Shown here: positions 28,089 through 37,454 of the stretch, in pieces | Position numbering within the stretch: the first letter of the stretch is position 1 | How the letters are laid out: each line of letters starts with the position of its first letter | Assembly: GCA_031539345.1 (NCBI GenBank) | Contig: JAVKMO010000023.1 | Location: forward strand, 1 to 64,000 | Direction: 5' to 3' | Source: JAVKMO01 sp031539345 | GTDB taxonomy: Bacteria; Bacteroidota; Bacteroidia; Chitinophagales; Chitinophagaceae | Length of the DNA: 64,000 nt | Translations under genes and position numbers: made by a program | Notes under the pieces: generated by a model | What the model was told of the DNA's origin: nothing | What the model saw: only the letters and a program-made list of their open reading frames with translations | Databases searched by the model: none

Positions 28089-29096
28089 TTAAAAAAATAC
28101 TTCTGTTGCACCAAAGCCATAAAGGGGGTGATAGTGATTATGAAACTTTTTCACAAATGACATTTTTGAGAGATGAGTATGAATTTCATGACGCAATTTT
28201 CCTGTGCCAATACCATGAATAATAATCATGCTAAATAAATTGTCTCGCAGTGCCAAGTCAATATATTTTTCCACTTCTTGCAATTGAAGTTGGAGGATTT
28301 CATAGTTAGAAAGTCTATTGTATTGGTTTGTTATTTTTTCTATATGAACATCAATAACATATTTTGATAAGCCTGTTTGCATGAGTGCTTGAGGCGTTTT
28401 TAAAGCAGAAGATGTGGTTGTTTTTTTTTGTTTCAATAACTGTAGAGTCGCTGCACTAATTTTCTCTACACTTTCTTTTTCTGCTTCTATAGGAATACAC
28501 AAACTACTCTCTTGCCCAGACAAAAGCAAATGAATTTTATTCATCATTTCTTGCGGTTTGGGTTTAAAAATAAAGCGTGATGCCTTGCGTTCATGGTTTT
28601 GTTTATAGCTTTTTTTTTCGTCTGAATGCCAAGATAAACAAAGGCGTAAACTGTCGCTTAAATAGTCAAAAGGAATGTCGTGTAAATATAAATTTTGTTG
28701 TCCTAACAGCATGGTTTCTAACCCAAACAACGTTTCATTTCTGCAACTTTGCTCATAACGAAAAGACAAATTTTTACCGCTTTGATTGCTTAAATAAATT
28801 TTGAAATACGCAATTTGAGGGTTTTGCTTATCATCAACAAATTGAGGAAGAAAAGAAAAGTTTAACGCATTGATATTGCTTTCAACAAGCGGTTCATGGT
28901 ATTGTATTTTATTTTCTTGTTTGGCTTTTTTGGGTGTAAAAAAAGTGTAAGTAGGATATTGGAGATGTTCTGCAAAAACAGGAAACAAAACGCCTTTTAC
29001 TTCAACAAGATATTCTTTAGCATTCACTTGTTCTTGAATAATGCCCTCCTCTTGCGTATGAATTAAAATAACTTTATCGCCTATCCAATATTCCAT
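28089..29096 (-). CDS. DUF2027-Smr domain protein
   Basis: A 335-residue cytosolic protein. The N-terminus MEYWIGDKVILIHTQEEGII is an SH3/KOW-like region of DUF2027. A beta-rich middle domain follows, and the C-terminal Smr domain contains VIDVHIEKIT and IIIHGIGTGKLRHEI (about 285-300). Smr domains bind or cut nucleic acids, as in MutS2 and ribosome-rescue nucleases. The combination is characteristic of Bacteroidota. The open frame extends to 29192 inside rfbC, but the ATG at 29096, 11 bases after the rfbC stop, is the natural start. Confidence 0.85.
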   Translation of the reverse strand: MEYWIGDKVILIHTQEEGIIQEQVNAKEYLVEVKGVLFPVFAEHLQYPTYTFFTPKKAKQENKIQYHEPLVESNINALNFSFLPQFVDDKQNPQIAYFKIYLSNQSGKNLSFRYEQSCRNETLFGLETMLLGQQNLYLHDIPFDYLSDSLRLCLSWHSDEKKSYKQNHERKASRFIFKPKPQEMMNKIHLLLSGQESSLCIPIEAEKESVEKISAATLQLLKQKKTTTSSALKTPQALMQTGLSKYVIDVHIEKITNQYNRLSNYEILQLQLQEVEKYIDLALRDNLFSMIIIHGIGTGKLRHEIHTHLSKMSFVKKFHNHYHPLYGFGATEVFF

Positions 29097-29106
29097 CACA
29101 AAACAA

Positions 29107-29652
29107 TTAGAACAAAATGGCTTCGTTGATGGATAATAACTTTTTGTCTTTATCTGAAACCAACGCTTTTTGAGCATCAATTTTCCAATCAATATTTAAA
29201 GTTGGGTCATTGTAAATAATTCCTCCTTCAGCTGCTTTGTGGTAAAAATTGTCGCACTTGTACATAATTTCTGCTGTTTCTGAAAGTACGCTAAAACCAT
29301 GTGCAAAGCCTTTTGGTATAAGGAGTTGAAGTTTATTTTCAGCACTCAATTCGATGCTAAAAGTTTGTTTGAAAGTTGCAGAATCGGGGCGAATATCAAC
29401 TGCAACGTCTAAAATTTTCCCTTGTAATACACGGACTAATTTTGTCTGTGCATACTCCCCTATTTGAAAATGCAATCCTCTAATTACACCATAGCAAGAA
29501 AAGGATTGATTATCTTGTATAAATTTATAGTGCAAATTTTGTTGGCGAAAATTTTGCTCGTTATAGCTTTCAAAAAAATAACCTCTATCATCTTTAAACA
29601 CAGCAGGTTCAAAAACAAATAAATCGGCGATGGGCGTGGCTTTAAATGGCAT
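29107..29652 (-). CDS. rfbC: dTDP-4-dehydrorhamnose 3,5-epimerase
   Basis: A 181-residue cupin that epimerises dTDP-4-keto-6-deoxyglucose on the way to dTDP-L-rhamnose. It shows FKDDRGYFFESY, the catalytic His in RGLHFQ, KLVRVLQGKILDVAVDIR, and IPKGFAHGFSVLSE. Length and motifs are standard. rfbA, rfbB and rfbD are not adjacent; the gene lies between yidC (13 bases) and the DUF2027-Smr gene. Confidence 0.94.
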   Translation of the reverse strand: MPFKATPIADLFVFEPAVFKDDRGYFFESYNEQNFRQQNLHYKFIQDNQSFSCYGVIRGLHFQIGEYAQTKLVRVLQGKILDVAVDIRPDSATFKQTFSIELSAENKLQLLIPKGFAHGFSVLSETAEIMYKCDNFYHKAAEGGIIYNDPTLNIDWKIDAQKALVSDKDKKLLSINEAILF

Positions 29653-29665
29653 TGTCTTATTTTTT

Positions 29666-31489
29666 TTATTTTTTATTCGGTAATCCTTTGGCTTTCTTTT
29701 GTGTTTCTTGAAGTTGTTCTATCTTTTGCATCCAAGATGATTTTTGTTTTGGTGCTTTTCTTTTTGCTTCCATTTGTGCTAATAATTTATCGTGGTTGAT
29801 AATGTAATTTTGAATGATAAATTGAAGCAATAACGTAATCGTATTTGAAGCGGTATAATACCAAGTTAAAGAGGAAGGGAGTGAATTGAAAAAACCTAAT
29901 AAAATAAAAGGGAAAATATATGGCATATACTTGAGCATAGGGTTGCCTTGGTCGGGCGTATTTTTCATGCCCATATAAGAAATTAAGAAACTTGTAATTA
30001 CATTTAGAATTGTAAATAAACTGATGTGGTCGCCATAAAAAGGAATTGAAAATCCAAATTGATAAATACTATCAAACGAAGACAAGTCTTTTGCCCATAA
30101 AAATTGTTGTCCTCTTAAATCAATGCACGAATTGAAAAAATAATACAAAGACAAAAAGATAGGAATTTGTAGCAACGCAGGAATGCAGCCTCCAAGCGGA
30201 TTTACACCAGCTGTTCGATACAGTTCCATTTGTTTCATCGCATAGCCTTGTTGATCATCGCCAAATTTTTTCTTGAGTTCATCTAATTCAGGTTTAAGAA
30301 TTTTCATTTTTGCCGAACTCGTATAACTCGAATACAAAAGTGGTGCAGTAATGAGGCGCAAAAAAATGGTCAGTAATAAAATTACAATACCAAAGTTGGC
30401 AATATGTGATTTTAAAAAATTAAAAACAGGAATAACAACGCCTTTGTTGACATATTTCACAAACGAATAAAAGCCTTGACCAATATTCATAATGCGTTCT
30501 AATTCTATATTGTATTGCTTTAAATCTTTGTATGAAGTTGGACCATAATAAAATTGAAATGCAAGGTCATTGTTTGAAGAAAGGCTCGCCGTAAAGTTGG
30601 TTTTATTACTTAAAAAATAGGCTTGTGTCGTATCTGTATAGATGACACTTTCATTTTTAACATTCTCCAAATTGTTTTTTGCAATGAGCGTGTGATTGAA
30701 AAATTGTTGCTTAATGCTCACCCATTTTAATGGTTTTTCAAACGTTTCGTTAGAGCCATTTCCTACAGTAAAATAATCAAAATCTTTTTCATTTGTAAAA
30801 ATACTGACTTGTGCTTGCGTTTTTTCATAGTCTAAATTCTTTTCGTGCCTTTGAAGATAACTCAACCAATTGAAATGAATTTTAGCATCTTTAAAAAGGG
30901 TATTTCCAGGATTTGTTTTAATGGTAAAATCAAATAAATAACCATCACGTGGCAAGGTGTAAATGTGTCGCAAGGTGTTGTTTTTACTTGTATAGGTAAA
31001 CGTGATTTGCTGCGAACTGTCAGCATTTCTAACAATAGTGGGTTTATTGAAAACAATATCGTTGGTGTTTTTTTCTACATTATTTTCTGTTACAATGGGA
31101 TAAAAAAAAGAAAAAGATTTGTTATTGATGAGTGTTGCTTGTGGTTGGTTAAAAGACGAAATATGCTTTAAATCGTAGCGAATGGGTAATCCGCCTTGGT
31201 TAGAAAAAGTAATCGTATAATCTTTTGTTTCGATGATGGTTATATCAGCAGCAACGGCTTTCATTTCACTTGTTGCTGGTGCTAGTATTGCAGTCGATTT
31301 GTTGTTCATTTTAAGGTTTCTATCTCCTACTCTATTGGACGTTTTCTTTTCTATTAAAGCCAAAGAATCTGCAACTCTTTTTCGTTGTAATTCGATTTCT
31401 TTTTGCCCAATGCTGTTGTAATAAAAGTAACCAAAAAACAAAAGACCTAATAAGCTAAATCCAATGACTGTGTTTTTGTCAAAATTCAT
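29666..31489 (-). CDS. yidC: Membrane protein insertase YidC
   Basis: A 607-residue inner-membrane insertase. It has an N-terminal anchor (about 6-26), a large periplasmic beta domain to about residue 340, and a C-terminal catalytic bundle. In that bundle the positively charged groove helix (LRLITAPLLYSSYTSSAKMK), MELYRTAGVNPLGGCIPALL and QIPIFLSLYYFFNS are visible. It inserts and folds membrane proteins, including the F0 subunits encoded just upstream. It is separated from atpF by a terminator, so it has its own transcript start. Confidence 0.95.
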   Translation of the reverse strand: MNFDKNTVIGFSLLGLLFFGYFYYNSIGQKEIELQRKRVADSLALIEKKTSNRVGDRNLKMNNKSTAILAPATSEMKAVAADITIIETKDYTITFSNQGGLPIRYDLKHISSFNQPQATLINNKSFSFFYPIVTENNVEKNTNDIVFNKPTIVRNADSSQQITFTYTSKNNTLRHIYTLPRDGYLFDFTIKTNPGNTLFKDAKIHFNWLSYLQRHEKNLDYEKTQAQVSIFTNEKDFDYFTVGNGSNETFEKPLKWVSIKQQFFNHTLIAKNNLENVKNESVIYTDTTQAYFLSNKTNFTASLSSNNDLAFQFYYGPTSYKDLKQYNIELERIMNIGQGFYSFVKYVNKGVVIPVFNFLKSHIANFGIVILLLTIFLRLITAPLLYSSYTSSAKMKILKPELDELKKKFGDDQQGYAMKQMELYRTAGVNPLGGCIPALLQIPIFLSLYYFFNSCIDLRGQQFLWAKDLSSFDSIYQFGFSIPFYGDHISLFTILNVITSFLISYMGMKNTPDQGNPMLKYMPYIFPFILLGFFNSLPSSLTWYYTASNTITLLLQFIIQNYIINHDKLLAQMEAKRKAPKQKSSWMQKIEQLQETQKKAKGLPNKK

Positions 31490-31562
31490 GTATGTAATTT
31501 TATTTTCAAGTAAAAAAGGGTTCTAATATAATGAAGATTTTAGGTACTGATTGATTTAAAAT

Positions 31563-31604
31563 ACACGCAAAAAAAAATCATCCCTCTAAATATGAAGGAT
31601 GATT
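31563..31604 (-). terminator. Rho-independent terminator of the atpB-atpE-atpF transcript
   Basis: On the minus strand AATCATCC (31604-31597) pairs with GGATGATT (31583-31576), followed by a run of T down to about 31569. It lies 21 bases past the atpF stop and marks the end of the F0 cluster. Confidence 0.8.
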
Positions 31605-31624
31605 AGGCATTTTTTTTGTGAATA

Positions 31625-32119
31625 TTAATTCGCAGAAATATCTGCAATCGCTTTTTCAATCATTTTTTCTTGCTCTTTCGTTGGTTTTAATTTTTCTTTT
31701 AAGATTTTTTCTGTTGTTGCAATAACGAGTTCTGCAATATTTTGTTTAATGTCTTGCATTATTTTTTCTTGATTTTTTTGACCATCAGCTTTTGCAGCAG
31801 CAATAATTTTTGTTGCTTCCGTTTTTGCTTTTTCTTGTGCTTCACTAATAATTTGTTGTTTTAGTGTTTGACCATCTGCAATTATTTTTTGTTTTTCTGC
31901 TTGTGCTTCTTTTAAAAGTTGGTTTGTTTTTTCATTGATAGACAGTAAATTAGTTTCTGCTTCTTTTGCTTTTTGCAAAGACGTTTCTATAAAAGTTTCT
32001 CTCTCGTGGATTGATTTTAAAATAGGCTTCCATGCAAATTTTGCAAGCAATACAAAAACGATAACAAAAGCTAAAGTTGTCCAAACGATTAAACCTAAAT
32101 TGGGAAGTAATAATTCCAT
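31625..32119 (-). CDS. atpF: ATP synthase F0 subunit b
   Basis: A 164-residue stator subunit. One N-terminal membrane helix (about 8-28, LGLIVWTTLAFVIVFVLLAKFAW) is followed by a long charged coiled coil rich in Lys, Glu, Ala and Gln. It links the membrane ring to F1. It is the last gene of the atpB-atpE-atpF run; atpH, atpA and atpG do not follow. Confidence 0.94.
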   Translation of the reverse strand: MELLLPNLGLIVWTTLAFVIVFVLLAKFAWKPILKSIHERETFIETSLQKAKEAETNLLSINEKTNQLLKEAQAEKQKIIADGQTLKQQIISEAQEKAKTEATKIIAAAKADGQKNQEKIMQDIKQNIAELVIATTEKILKEKLKPTKEQEKMIEKAIADISAN

Positions 32120-32206
32120 GATAAAATTTTAATGGATAAATAATTTTTTCAAAATAATAAAATGCACTCTATTGCCCTGTGCTTTAGAGTGCAAATGTTG
32201 GTTCAA

Positions 32207-32452
32207 TTATTTTAACACTGCTAATACGCCTACAATTACGGCGAATAAAGCAACGCCTTCTACGAAAGCGGCTGTTAAAATCATTGATGCTCTGATGTCG
32301 CCTGCAGCTTCTGGCTGACGAGCAATCGCTTCTGTTGCTCCTTTGCCAATTTGGCCGATACCGATGCCAGCACCTATGGCTGCTAAACCTGCTCCAATAG
32401 CACCACCTAAGTGAGAAGAGCTAACATCTAATAGTACATTCATTAAAGACAT
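32207..32452 (-). CDS. atpE: ATP synthase F0 subunit c
   Basis: An 81-residue hairpin of two helices forming the rotor ring. Helix 1 is glycine-rich (GAIGAGLAAIGAGIGIGQIG) and the polar loop ARQPEA is present. The ion-carrying carboxylate is Glu65 in AAFVEGVALFAV. Gly follows the Glu where sodium-type rings have Ser or Thr, so a proton ring is more likely. Confidence 0.95.
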   Translation of the reverse strand: MSLMNVLLDVSSSHLGGAIGAGLAAIGAGIGIGQIGKGATEAIARQPEAAGDIRASMILTAAFVEGVALFAVIVGVLAVLK

Positions 32453-32483
32453 AACAATTGGGTTTTATGGTTTGAAAAAAAAA

Positions 32484-33575
32484 TTAGTGTTCGTCGTGGC
32501 TACCTTCCATTGCTTGTGCAATAAATACGGCAGTTAAATTGGTGAAAATAAAGGCTTGTATAAATGCAACTAAAATTTCAATCACATAAATAAAAACCGT
32601 AAAGAGAATCGATACTGGCGAAAAGCCTAAACCGCCACCAATACTTAATTGAGAAAAAATAAAAATGAGCGATATAAAGCAAATAATGATGATATGTCCT
32701 GCAATCATGTTGGCAAATAAACGCACCATTAAGGCGAAGGGTTTGGTAAAAATACCTATCAATTCTATTGGTATCAAAATCACTTTTACAAAAATGGGAC
32801 CCCGAGGCCAGAAAATATGAGACCAAAAATGTTTGTTTGTACTCAATAAAATAACAAGAAGAGAAAATATAGAAAGTGTAAATGTAAATGCAATATTACC
32901 CGTAACGTTTGCAGATCCAGGAATAAGGCCAAATAAATTATTGATGAGGATGAAGAAAAAGACCGTTAAGAAAAACGGCACGTATTTCATGCCTTTATGT
33001 TTTCCTAAGTTGGCTATGGCAATGTCATTTTTTACAAATAATATAACGGGTTCTAAAAAACTTTGTATGCCTCGTGGTGTTTTTTTTGCATCTTGAACAT
33101 ATACTTTTGTGGCTTTTAAAACTATCCACACAAAAAACAATAACGCAAGTAGCATTTGAACTACATTTTTTGTCATTGACAAGTCATAGACTTGTATTGT
33201 AGCATCAATATTACCTTTGTTATCAACAGGAATAATTTTTTCTTTTTGGAGTGCATAACCGTTGAAATTTTCATGCCCGTGATGAAAGTGTTGAGACGAA
33301 AAACAAGACCAACCTCTTTGTGGAGAATAAACAATAACGGGAAGAGAAAGCGTTGCGTGAAATTCTTTATAGGTGAAAAAATGAAATTCGTGTGCATCTT
33401 GAATATGAGAAAAAATTACTTCGTTAATATCAAAACTGCTACTTGCAGTGTGATGCGTTGTGTCTGCATGAACTAAAGTATCAGCCTTTTTCTTCGCACT
33501 TGTGTCTGCATGATTAGCATGCACAGAAAGTGCAGAAACAAAAAAGAATGCGGTTATCAAAAGCGTTCTGATCAT
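32484..33575 (-). CDS. atpB: ATP synthase F0 subunit a
   Basis: The stator subunit that guides protons to the c ring. The product has 363 residues from the ATG at 33575 (MIRTLLITAFFFVSALSVHA, a signal-peptide-like start, as usual for Bacteroidota AtpB). An ATG at 33623 would add 16 residues. A long periplasmic part rich in His and Asp precedes the membrane core. The essential Arg is in KPFALMVRLFANMIAGH, and the last helix region contains QAFIFTNLTAVFIAQA. atpE follows after 31 bases. Confidence 0.93.
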   Translation of the reverse strand: MIRTLLITAFFFVSALSVHANHADTSAKKKADTLVHADTTHHTASSSFDINEVIFSHIQDAHEFHFFTYKEFHATLSLPVIVYSPQRGWSCFSSQHFHHGHENFNGYALQKEKIIPVDNKGNIDATIQVYDLSMTKNVVQMLLALLFFVWIVLKATKVYVQDAKKTPRGIQSFLEPVILFVKNDIAIANLGKHKGMKYVPFFLTVFFFILINNLFGLIPGSANVTGNIAFTFTLSIFSLLVILLSTNKHFWSHIFWPRGPIFVKVILIPIELIGIFTKPFALMVRLFANMIAGHIIIICFISLIFIFSQLSIGGGLGFSPVSILFTVFIYVIEILVAFIQAFIFTNLTAVFIAQAMEGSHDEH

Positions 33576-33657
33576 TTTTATTGTAGAAATTTCAAAGCCA
33601 TTAAGTAAGGTATTGTTGTTCATCTCAATTCAATATTTTAAAACGTTGATACTTGGT

Positions 33658-34647
33658 TTAGACTAATTTTTTACTCACTAAATATTCAGCAATTTGTACG
33701 GCATTGGTGGCGGCTCCTTTTCGCAAATTGTCAGAAACTATCCACATATTTAAAGTGTTTGCTTGTGTTTCATCAATGCGTAATCTACCCACAAAAACTT
33801 CGTCTTTATTATTAGCATCTTTTGGCATAGGATATTTTTGTTCTTTCGGATTATCAACAACGACTACACCCGGTGCTTCATTTAATATCTGTGTTACTTC
33901 TGCTAACGTAAACGGTTTTTCAAATTCGATATTAACGCTTTCAGAATGCCCTCCCATTACAGGAATTCTAACTGCAGTTGCGGTAACTTTAATGTTGTCA
34001 TCACGCATAATTTTTTTTGTTTCTAACACCATTTTCATTTCTTCTTTGGTGTAGAGATTATCCAAAAAAACGTCGATTTGCGGAATAGCATTTAAGTCAA
34101 TTTCGTATTTATACGCCATTTCTCCTTGCACACCTTTGCGTTCATTCATCAATTGGGCAACTGCTTTTACGCCTGTTCCTGTTACAGATTGATACGTAGA
34201 AACGACTACTCTTTTAATGCCATATTTTTGATGTAAAGGCTGTAATGCAACCACCATTTGTATTGTAGAACAATTTGGATTAGCAATAATTTTATCGTCT
34301 TTTGTTAAACAGTCTGCGTTTACTTCTGGCACAACTAATTTTTTTGTTGGATCCATTCTCCATGCAGAAGAGTTGTCGATAACAACAGTTCCAACAGATG
34401 CAAATTGAGGTGCTAATTCTAAAGAGGTGCTTCCGCCAGCAGAAAAAATAGCAATTGTAGGCACTTGTGAAATGGCTGTTTTCGCACTGATGATTTTGTG
34501 TGTCTTACCTTTAAATGTAATTTCTTTTCCAACTGATTTTTCTGATGCAACTAAAAGCAATTCTGTAATGGGAAAATTTCTTTCTGCCAATACTTCTAAC
34601 ATTTTTGTGCCAACTAATCCTGTAGCACCAACAACGGCAATTTTCAT
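33658..34647 (-). CDS. asd: Aspartate-semialdehyde dehydrogenase
   Basis: A 329-residue NADP enzyme that makes aspartate semialdehyde for lysine, threonine, methionine and diaminopimelate. It has the Rossmann start VVGATGLVG (5-13), the catalytic Cys126 in ANPNCSTIQ, and the base His in PVMGGHSESVN. The sequence belongs to the short Gram-positive/Bacteroidota type. It lies between the trpB2 gene and atpB. Confidence 0.95.
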   Translation of the reverse strand: MKIAVVGATGLVGTKMLEVLAERNFPITELLLVASEKSVGKEITFKGKTHKIISAKTAISQVPTIAIFSAGGSTSLELAPQFASVGTVVIDNSSAWRMDPTKKLVVPEVNADCLTKDDKIIANPNCSTIQMVVALQPLHQKYGIKRVVVSTYQSVTGTGVKAVAQLMNERKGVQGEMAYKYEIDLNAIPQIDVFLDNLYTKEEMKMVLETKKIMRDDNIKVTATAVRIPVMGGHSESVNIEFEKPFTLAEVTQILNEAPGVVVVDNPKEQKYPMPKDANNKDEVFVGRLRIDETQANTLNMWIVSDNLRKGAATNAVQIAEYLVSKKLV

Positions 34648-34679
34648 TTTTGAAATAAATATAAATCCATAAAAATGCC

Positions 34680-34695
34680 TTTATCATATGATAAA
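34680..34695. promoter_or_regulatory. 16-base perfect palindrome upstream of asd
   Basis: TTTATCATATGATAAA reads identically on both strands and lies 33 bases before the asd start. It could be an operator for a dimeric regulator. Being almost all A and T, it could also arise by chance. Confidence 0.3.
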
Positions 34696-34762
34696 AGCGG
34701 TGCGAAACTATTCAAATAATTGACTTTTAAAATTCCTATTTAAAATTTTTATGCTGTGTATA

Positions 34763-36136
34763 TTATTGATTAGGTATAGGTGGGAAACCTTCTATTGCGG
34801 CAATATTTTTTTGTATCTCTTCGTCAGGTAAAAAGTGGTCTTGAATTTTATGATTAAAATAATCATCATAGGCTTGAAGGTCTAACATACCGTGTCCACA
34901 AAGGTTAAACAAAATTGTTTTTTTGCGTCCTTCTTGTTTTGCTTTCTTCACTTCTCTTATCACTTGAGCAATGGCATGTGTGGCTTCAGGTGCAGGAATA
35001 ATATTTTCTGTACGGCTAAAAAGAACACCTGCTTCAAAACATTCAATTTGTGCAATTGCAGAAGCTTCTATGAGCTTATCTTTAAGCAATTGACTGCACA
35101 AGGCACTTGCACCATGATAACGCAAACCTCCAGCATGAATATTAGAAGGCAAGAAATTATGTCCTAAAGTGTACATCGGTATAAGGGGTGTAAAACCTGC
35201 CATATCGCCAAAGTCGTATCTAAATTGTCCTTTTGTTAATTTAGGACAAGACGCTGGCTCAACGGCAATGCAACGTGTTGTTTTTCCTTGTGTTAAATTA
35301 TAGTGTAAAAAGGGGAAACTAATGCCAGCAAAATTTGAACCGCCGCCCAATGGAGCAATGATAATATCGGGGTAATGTCCTGCTAATTCCATTTGTTTAT
35401 AGGCTTCTAAACCAATAACACTTTGGTGCATTAACACGTGATTCAATACGCTTCCTAAGGCATATTTTGTCGTTTCGGCTCCCATTGCTTGTTCGATTGC
35501 TTCTGAAATTGCAATACCTAAACTGCCGGTTGTATCGGGGTGTTTTTCTAAGAGGCTTGCTCCTATTTTTGTATGTGTAGAAGGCGATGGAAAAACAGTT
35601 GCACCGTAGGTATTCATCACTATTTTTCGATACGGTTTTTGGCTATAACTGCCTTTTACCATATACACTTCGCAGTCTAAACCAAATTTTGAACAGGCAT
35701 GACTTAATGCTGTTCCCCACTGTCCAGCTCCTGTTTCTGTTGTAATTTTTTTTACGCCTTCTTGTTGATTGTAATACACTTGAGCCATTGCCGTATTGCT
35801 TTTGTGCGACCCTGACGGACTCACGCCTTCGTATTTGTAATAAATAGGACAGTCTGTATCCAATGCTTTTTCTAAATCATAAGCACGATATAAGGGCGTA
35901 CATCTCCACGCTTTATACTCATCTCTCACTCTTTCTGGAATTTCTATCCACCTTTCTTTTGAAACTTCTTGTTTAATTAATTCCATCGGAAATAAAGGCA
36001 TTAAATCTTGTGGACCAACAGGTTGCTTTGTTCCCGGATGTAAAGGTGGCAACAAGGGGTTTGGCATATCTGCCTGAATATTATACCATGATGTAGGAAT
36101 TTGACTTTCGTCTAATACAATTTTTTTTTGTTTCAT
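34763..36136 (-). CDS. trpB2: TrpB2-type tryptophan synthase beta chain
   Basis: A 457-residue PLP enzyme of the TrpB2 branch, longer than TrpB1 and starting with an extra N-terminal segment (ESQIPTSWYNIQADMPNPLL). The PLP lysine is Lys112 in SPSGSHKSNTA. TETGAGQWGTALSHAC and the phosphate-binding GGGSNFAG are present. It joins indole or a related nucleophile with serine. No trpA or other trp gene is nearby, typical of TrpB2, which may act as an indole salvage enzyme or a serine deaminase. Confidence 0.93.
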   Translation of the reverse strand: MKQKKIVLDESQIPTSWYNIQADMPNPLLPPLHPGTKQPVGPQDLMPLFPMELIKQEVSKERWIEIPERVRDEYKAWRCTPLYRAYDLEKALDTDCPIYYKYEGVSPSGSHKSNTAMAQVYYNQQEGVKKITTETGAGQWGTALSHACSKFGLDCEVYMVKGSYSQKPYRKIVMNTYGATVFPSPSTHTKIGASLLEKHPDTTGSLGIAISEAIEQAMGAETTKYALGSVLNHVLMHQSVIGLEAYKQMELAGHYPDIIIAPLGGGSNFAGISFPFLHYNLTQGKTTRCIAVEPASCPKLTKGQFRYDFGDMAGFTPLIPMYTLGHNFLPSNIHAGGLRYHGASALCSQLLKDKLIEASAIAQIECFEAGVLFSRTENIIPAPEATHAIAQVIREVKKAKQEGRKKTILFNLCGHGMLDLQAYDDYFNHKIQDHFLPDEEIQKNIAAIEGFPPIPNQ

Positions 36137-36268
36137 AATTATAAGAATTTTAAACCTAAAGTAAAAAAATGGATAACCCTATTGTGATAAAAATAATCAT
36201 TTATTCCTCAATCAGTAAGACTGCAAGCATTTTCTATCTATATTTTACACTTTAATTTTAGTGTACAA

Positions 36269-36586
36269 TTATTCATCTACATATTCTTCGTAAGCAGATA
36301 GCAATTCGTTGTAAGCGTGATTTTCATTTTTAGTTTTTGCACGTTTCATACCTTCTTCGTATGTTTTTATGGCGAGTTGTTTTTCTTGTAACTGCTGGTA
36401 TAATTTGGCTAAGTGGTAATAAGAACCAATATAATCTGGGTTATTGATAAGCAAGTTTTCAAACGATTCGCGTGCTTTAGTCAGTTCGTTAATTTTAATA
36501 TATTCTAATGCCAATGCGTGTTGCAAAAAACTGTCATTGGGGCTTTTACTTAAAAACGATTTGAGTTGTTCTATCTTATCCATCAT
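36269..36586 (-). CDS. Small tetratricopeptide-repeat protein
   Basis: A 105-residue soluble protein made of about two and a half TPR helices: SPNDSFLQHALALEYIKI, NPDYIGSYYHLAKLYQQL with its conserved Tyr, Ala and Leu, and a last helix ending NELLSAYEEYVDE. It probably mediates protein contacts. It starts 9 bases after the M48 lipoprotein. Either of two ATGs (36586, 36583) may be used. Confidence 0.8.
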   Translation of the reverse strand: MMDKIEQLKSFLSKSPNDSFLQHALALEYIKINELTKARESFENLLINNPDYIGSYYHLAKLYQQLQEKQLAIKTYEEGMKRAKTKNENHAYNELLSAYEEYVDE

Positions 36587-36595
36587 TGCTTTTGG

Positions 36596-37399
36596 TTAAG
36601 GTAATAATGCTTTAAATTGAGCGTAACGGTCGATAAATTTTTCGCCTTTTTTTGTGCCTTGTGTTGTCGCCACTGCTGTAATATTGGCTACACGATTATC
36701 GGGGTTGGGGTGCGTACTAAAAAATTCTTCGGCTTTAGAACTTGTTGTTCCTTCTGCGAGTAATTTTTCAAAAAAATATTTTGCTCCTTCTGCATCATAA
36801 TCTGTTGGGTATAAAAAAATGACTGAAAATTTGTCGGCTTCTGTTTCATGGTCGCGGCTGTTTTTTAATCCAATTAAAGACGCTCCAATTTGGTTTAAAG
36901 TGCTGTTATTGCCACCAGATAAAATTTGTAATAATACACTCAGTCCATATTGATTGAGCATTTGCGAAGATGAATGTCTGTTGTCAGCATGTGCAATTTC
37001 GTGTCCCATTACGCCCGCAAGGGAAGCCTCGTCATTTAAATATTTGATTAGACCTGTATAAACATAAATGTATCCACCAGGGGTACAAAATGCGTTTAAG
37101 ACATTTTTATTGATGAGTTTTACCTTCCAAGTAAACTGCGTACGATACGCAATTTTTCCGCTGTTTAAAATCGTGTTTGTAATACGTTCTATATGTGCAT
37201 AGGCGACGACATTTTTGGCAGAATCTAAAATTGGATATTCTGTTGGATTACTTTCAATTTGTCGTACAGATTCTAATCCCATTGCTACATCTTGTGTAAG
37301 AGGCAATAAATTTAAACTACTACCACCGCTTTCATCTGCTTTTCTGCATGAAGAAAGGATAAAAAGACTGATACTGAAAAATAAAAAACAGCGTTTCAT
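36596..37399 (-). CDS. M48-family zinc metallopeptidase, lipoprotein
   Basis: A 267-residue lipoprotein with lipobox LSSC (Cys18). The zinc motif HEIAH gives His133, Glu134 and His137; the third ligand is Glu185 in SRDHETEADKFS. This is the BepA/LoiP-like class of periplasmic M48 proteases that handle misassembled outer-membrane proteins. The C-terminus HPNPDNRVANI is also typical. The downstream TPR gene may supply the TPR part that BepA carries in one chain; that is an inference. Confidence 0.9.
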   Translation of the reverse strand: MKRCFLFFSISLFILSSCRKADESGGSSLNLLPLTQDVAMGLESVRQIESNPTEYPILDSAKNVVAYAHIERITNTILNSGKIAYRTQFTWKVKLINKNVLNAFCTPGGYIYVYTGLIKYLNDEASLAGVMGHEIAHADNRHSSSQMLNQYGLSVLLQILSGGNNSTLNQIGASLIGLKNSRDHETEADKFSVIFLYPTDYDAEGAKYFFEKLLAEGTTSSKAEEFFSTHPNPDNRVANITAVATTQGTKKGEKFIDRYAQFKALLP

Positions 37400-37454
37400 A
37401 AAACAAAAAATTAAGAAGAATTAAGGTGAAATTAAAATATTGACACAAAGATAA

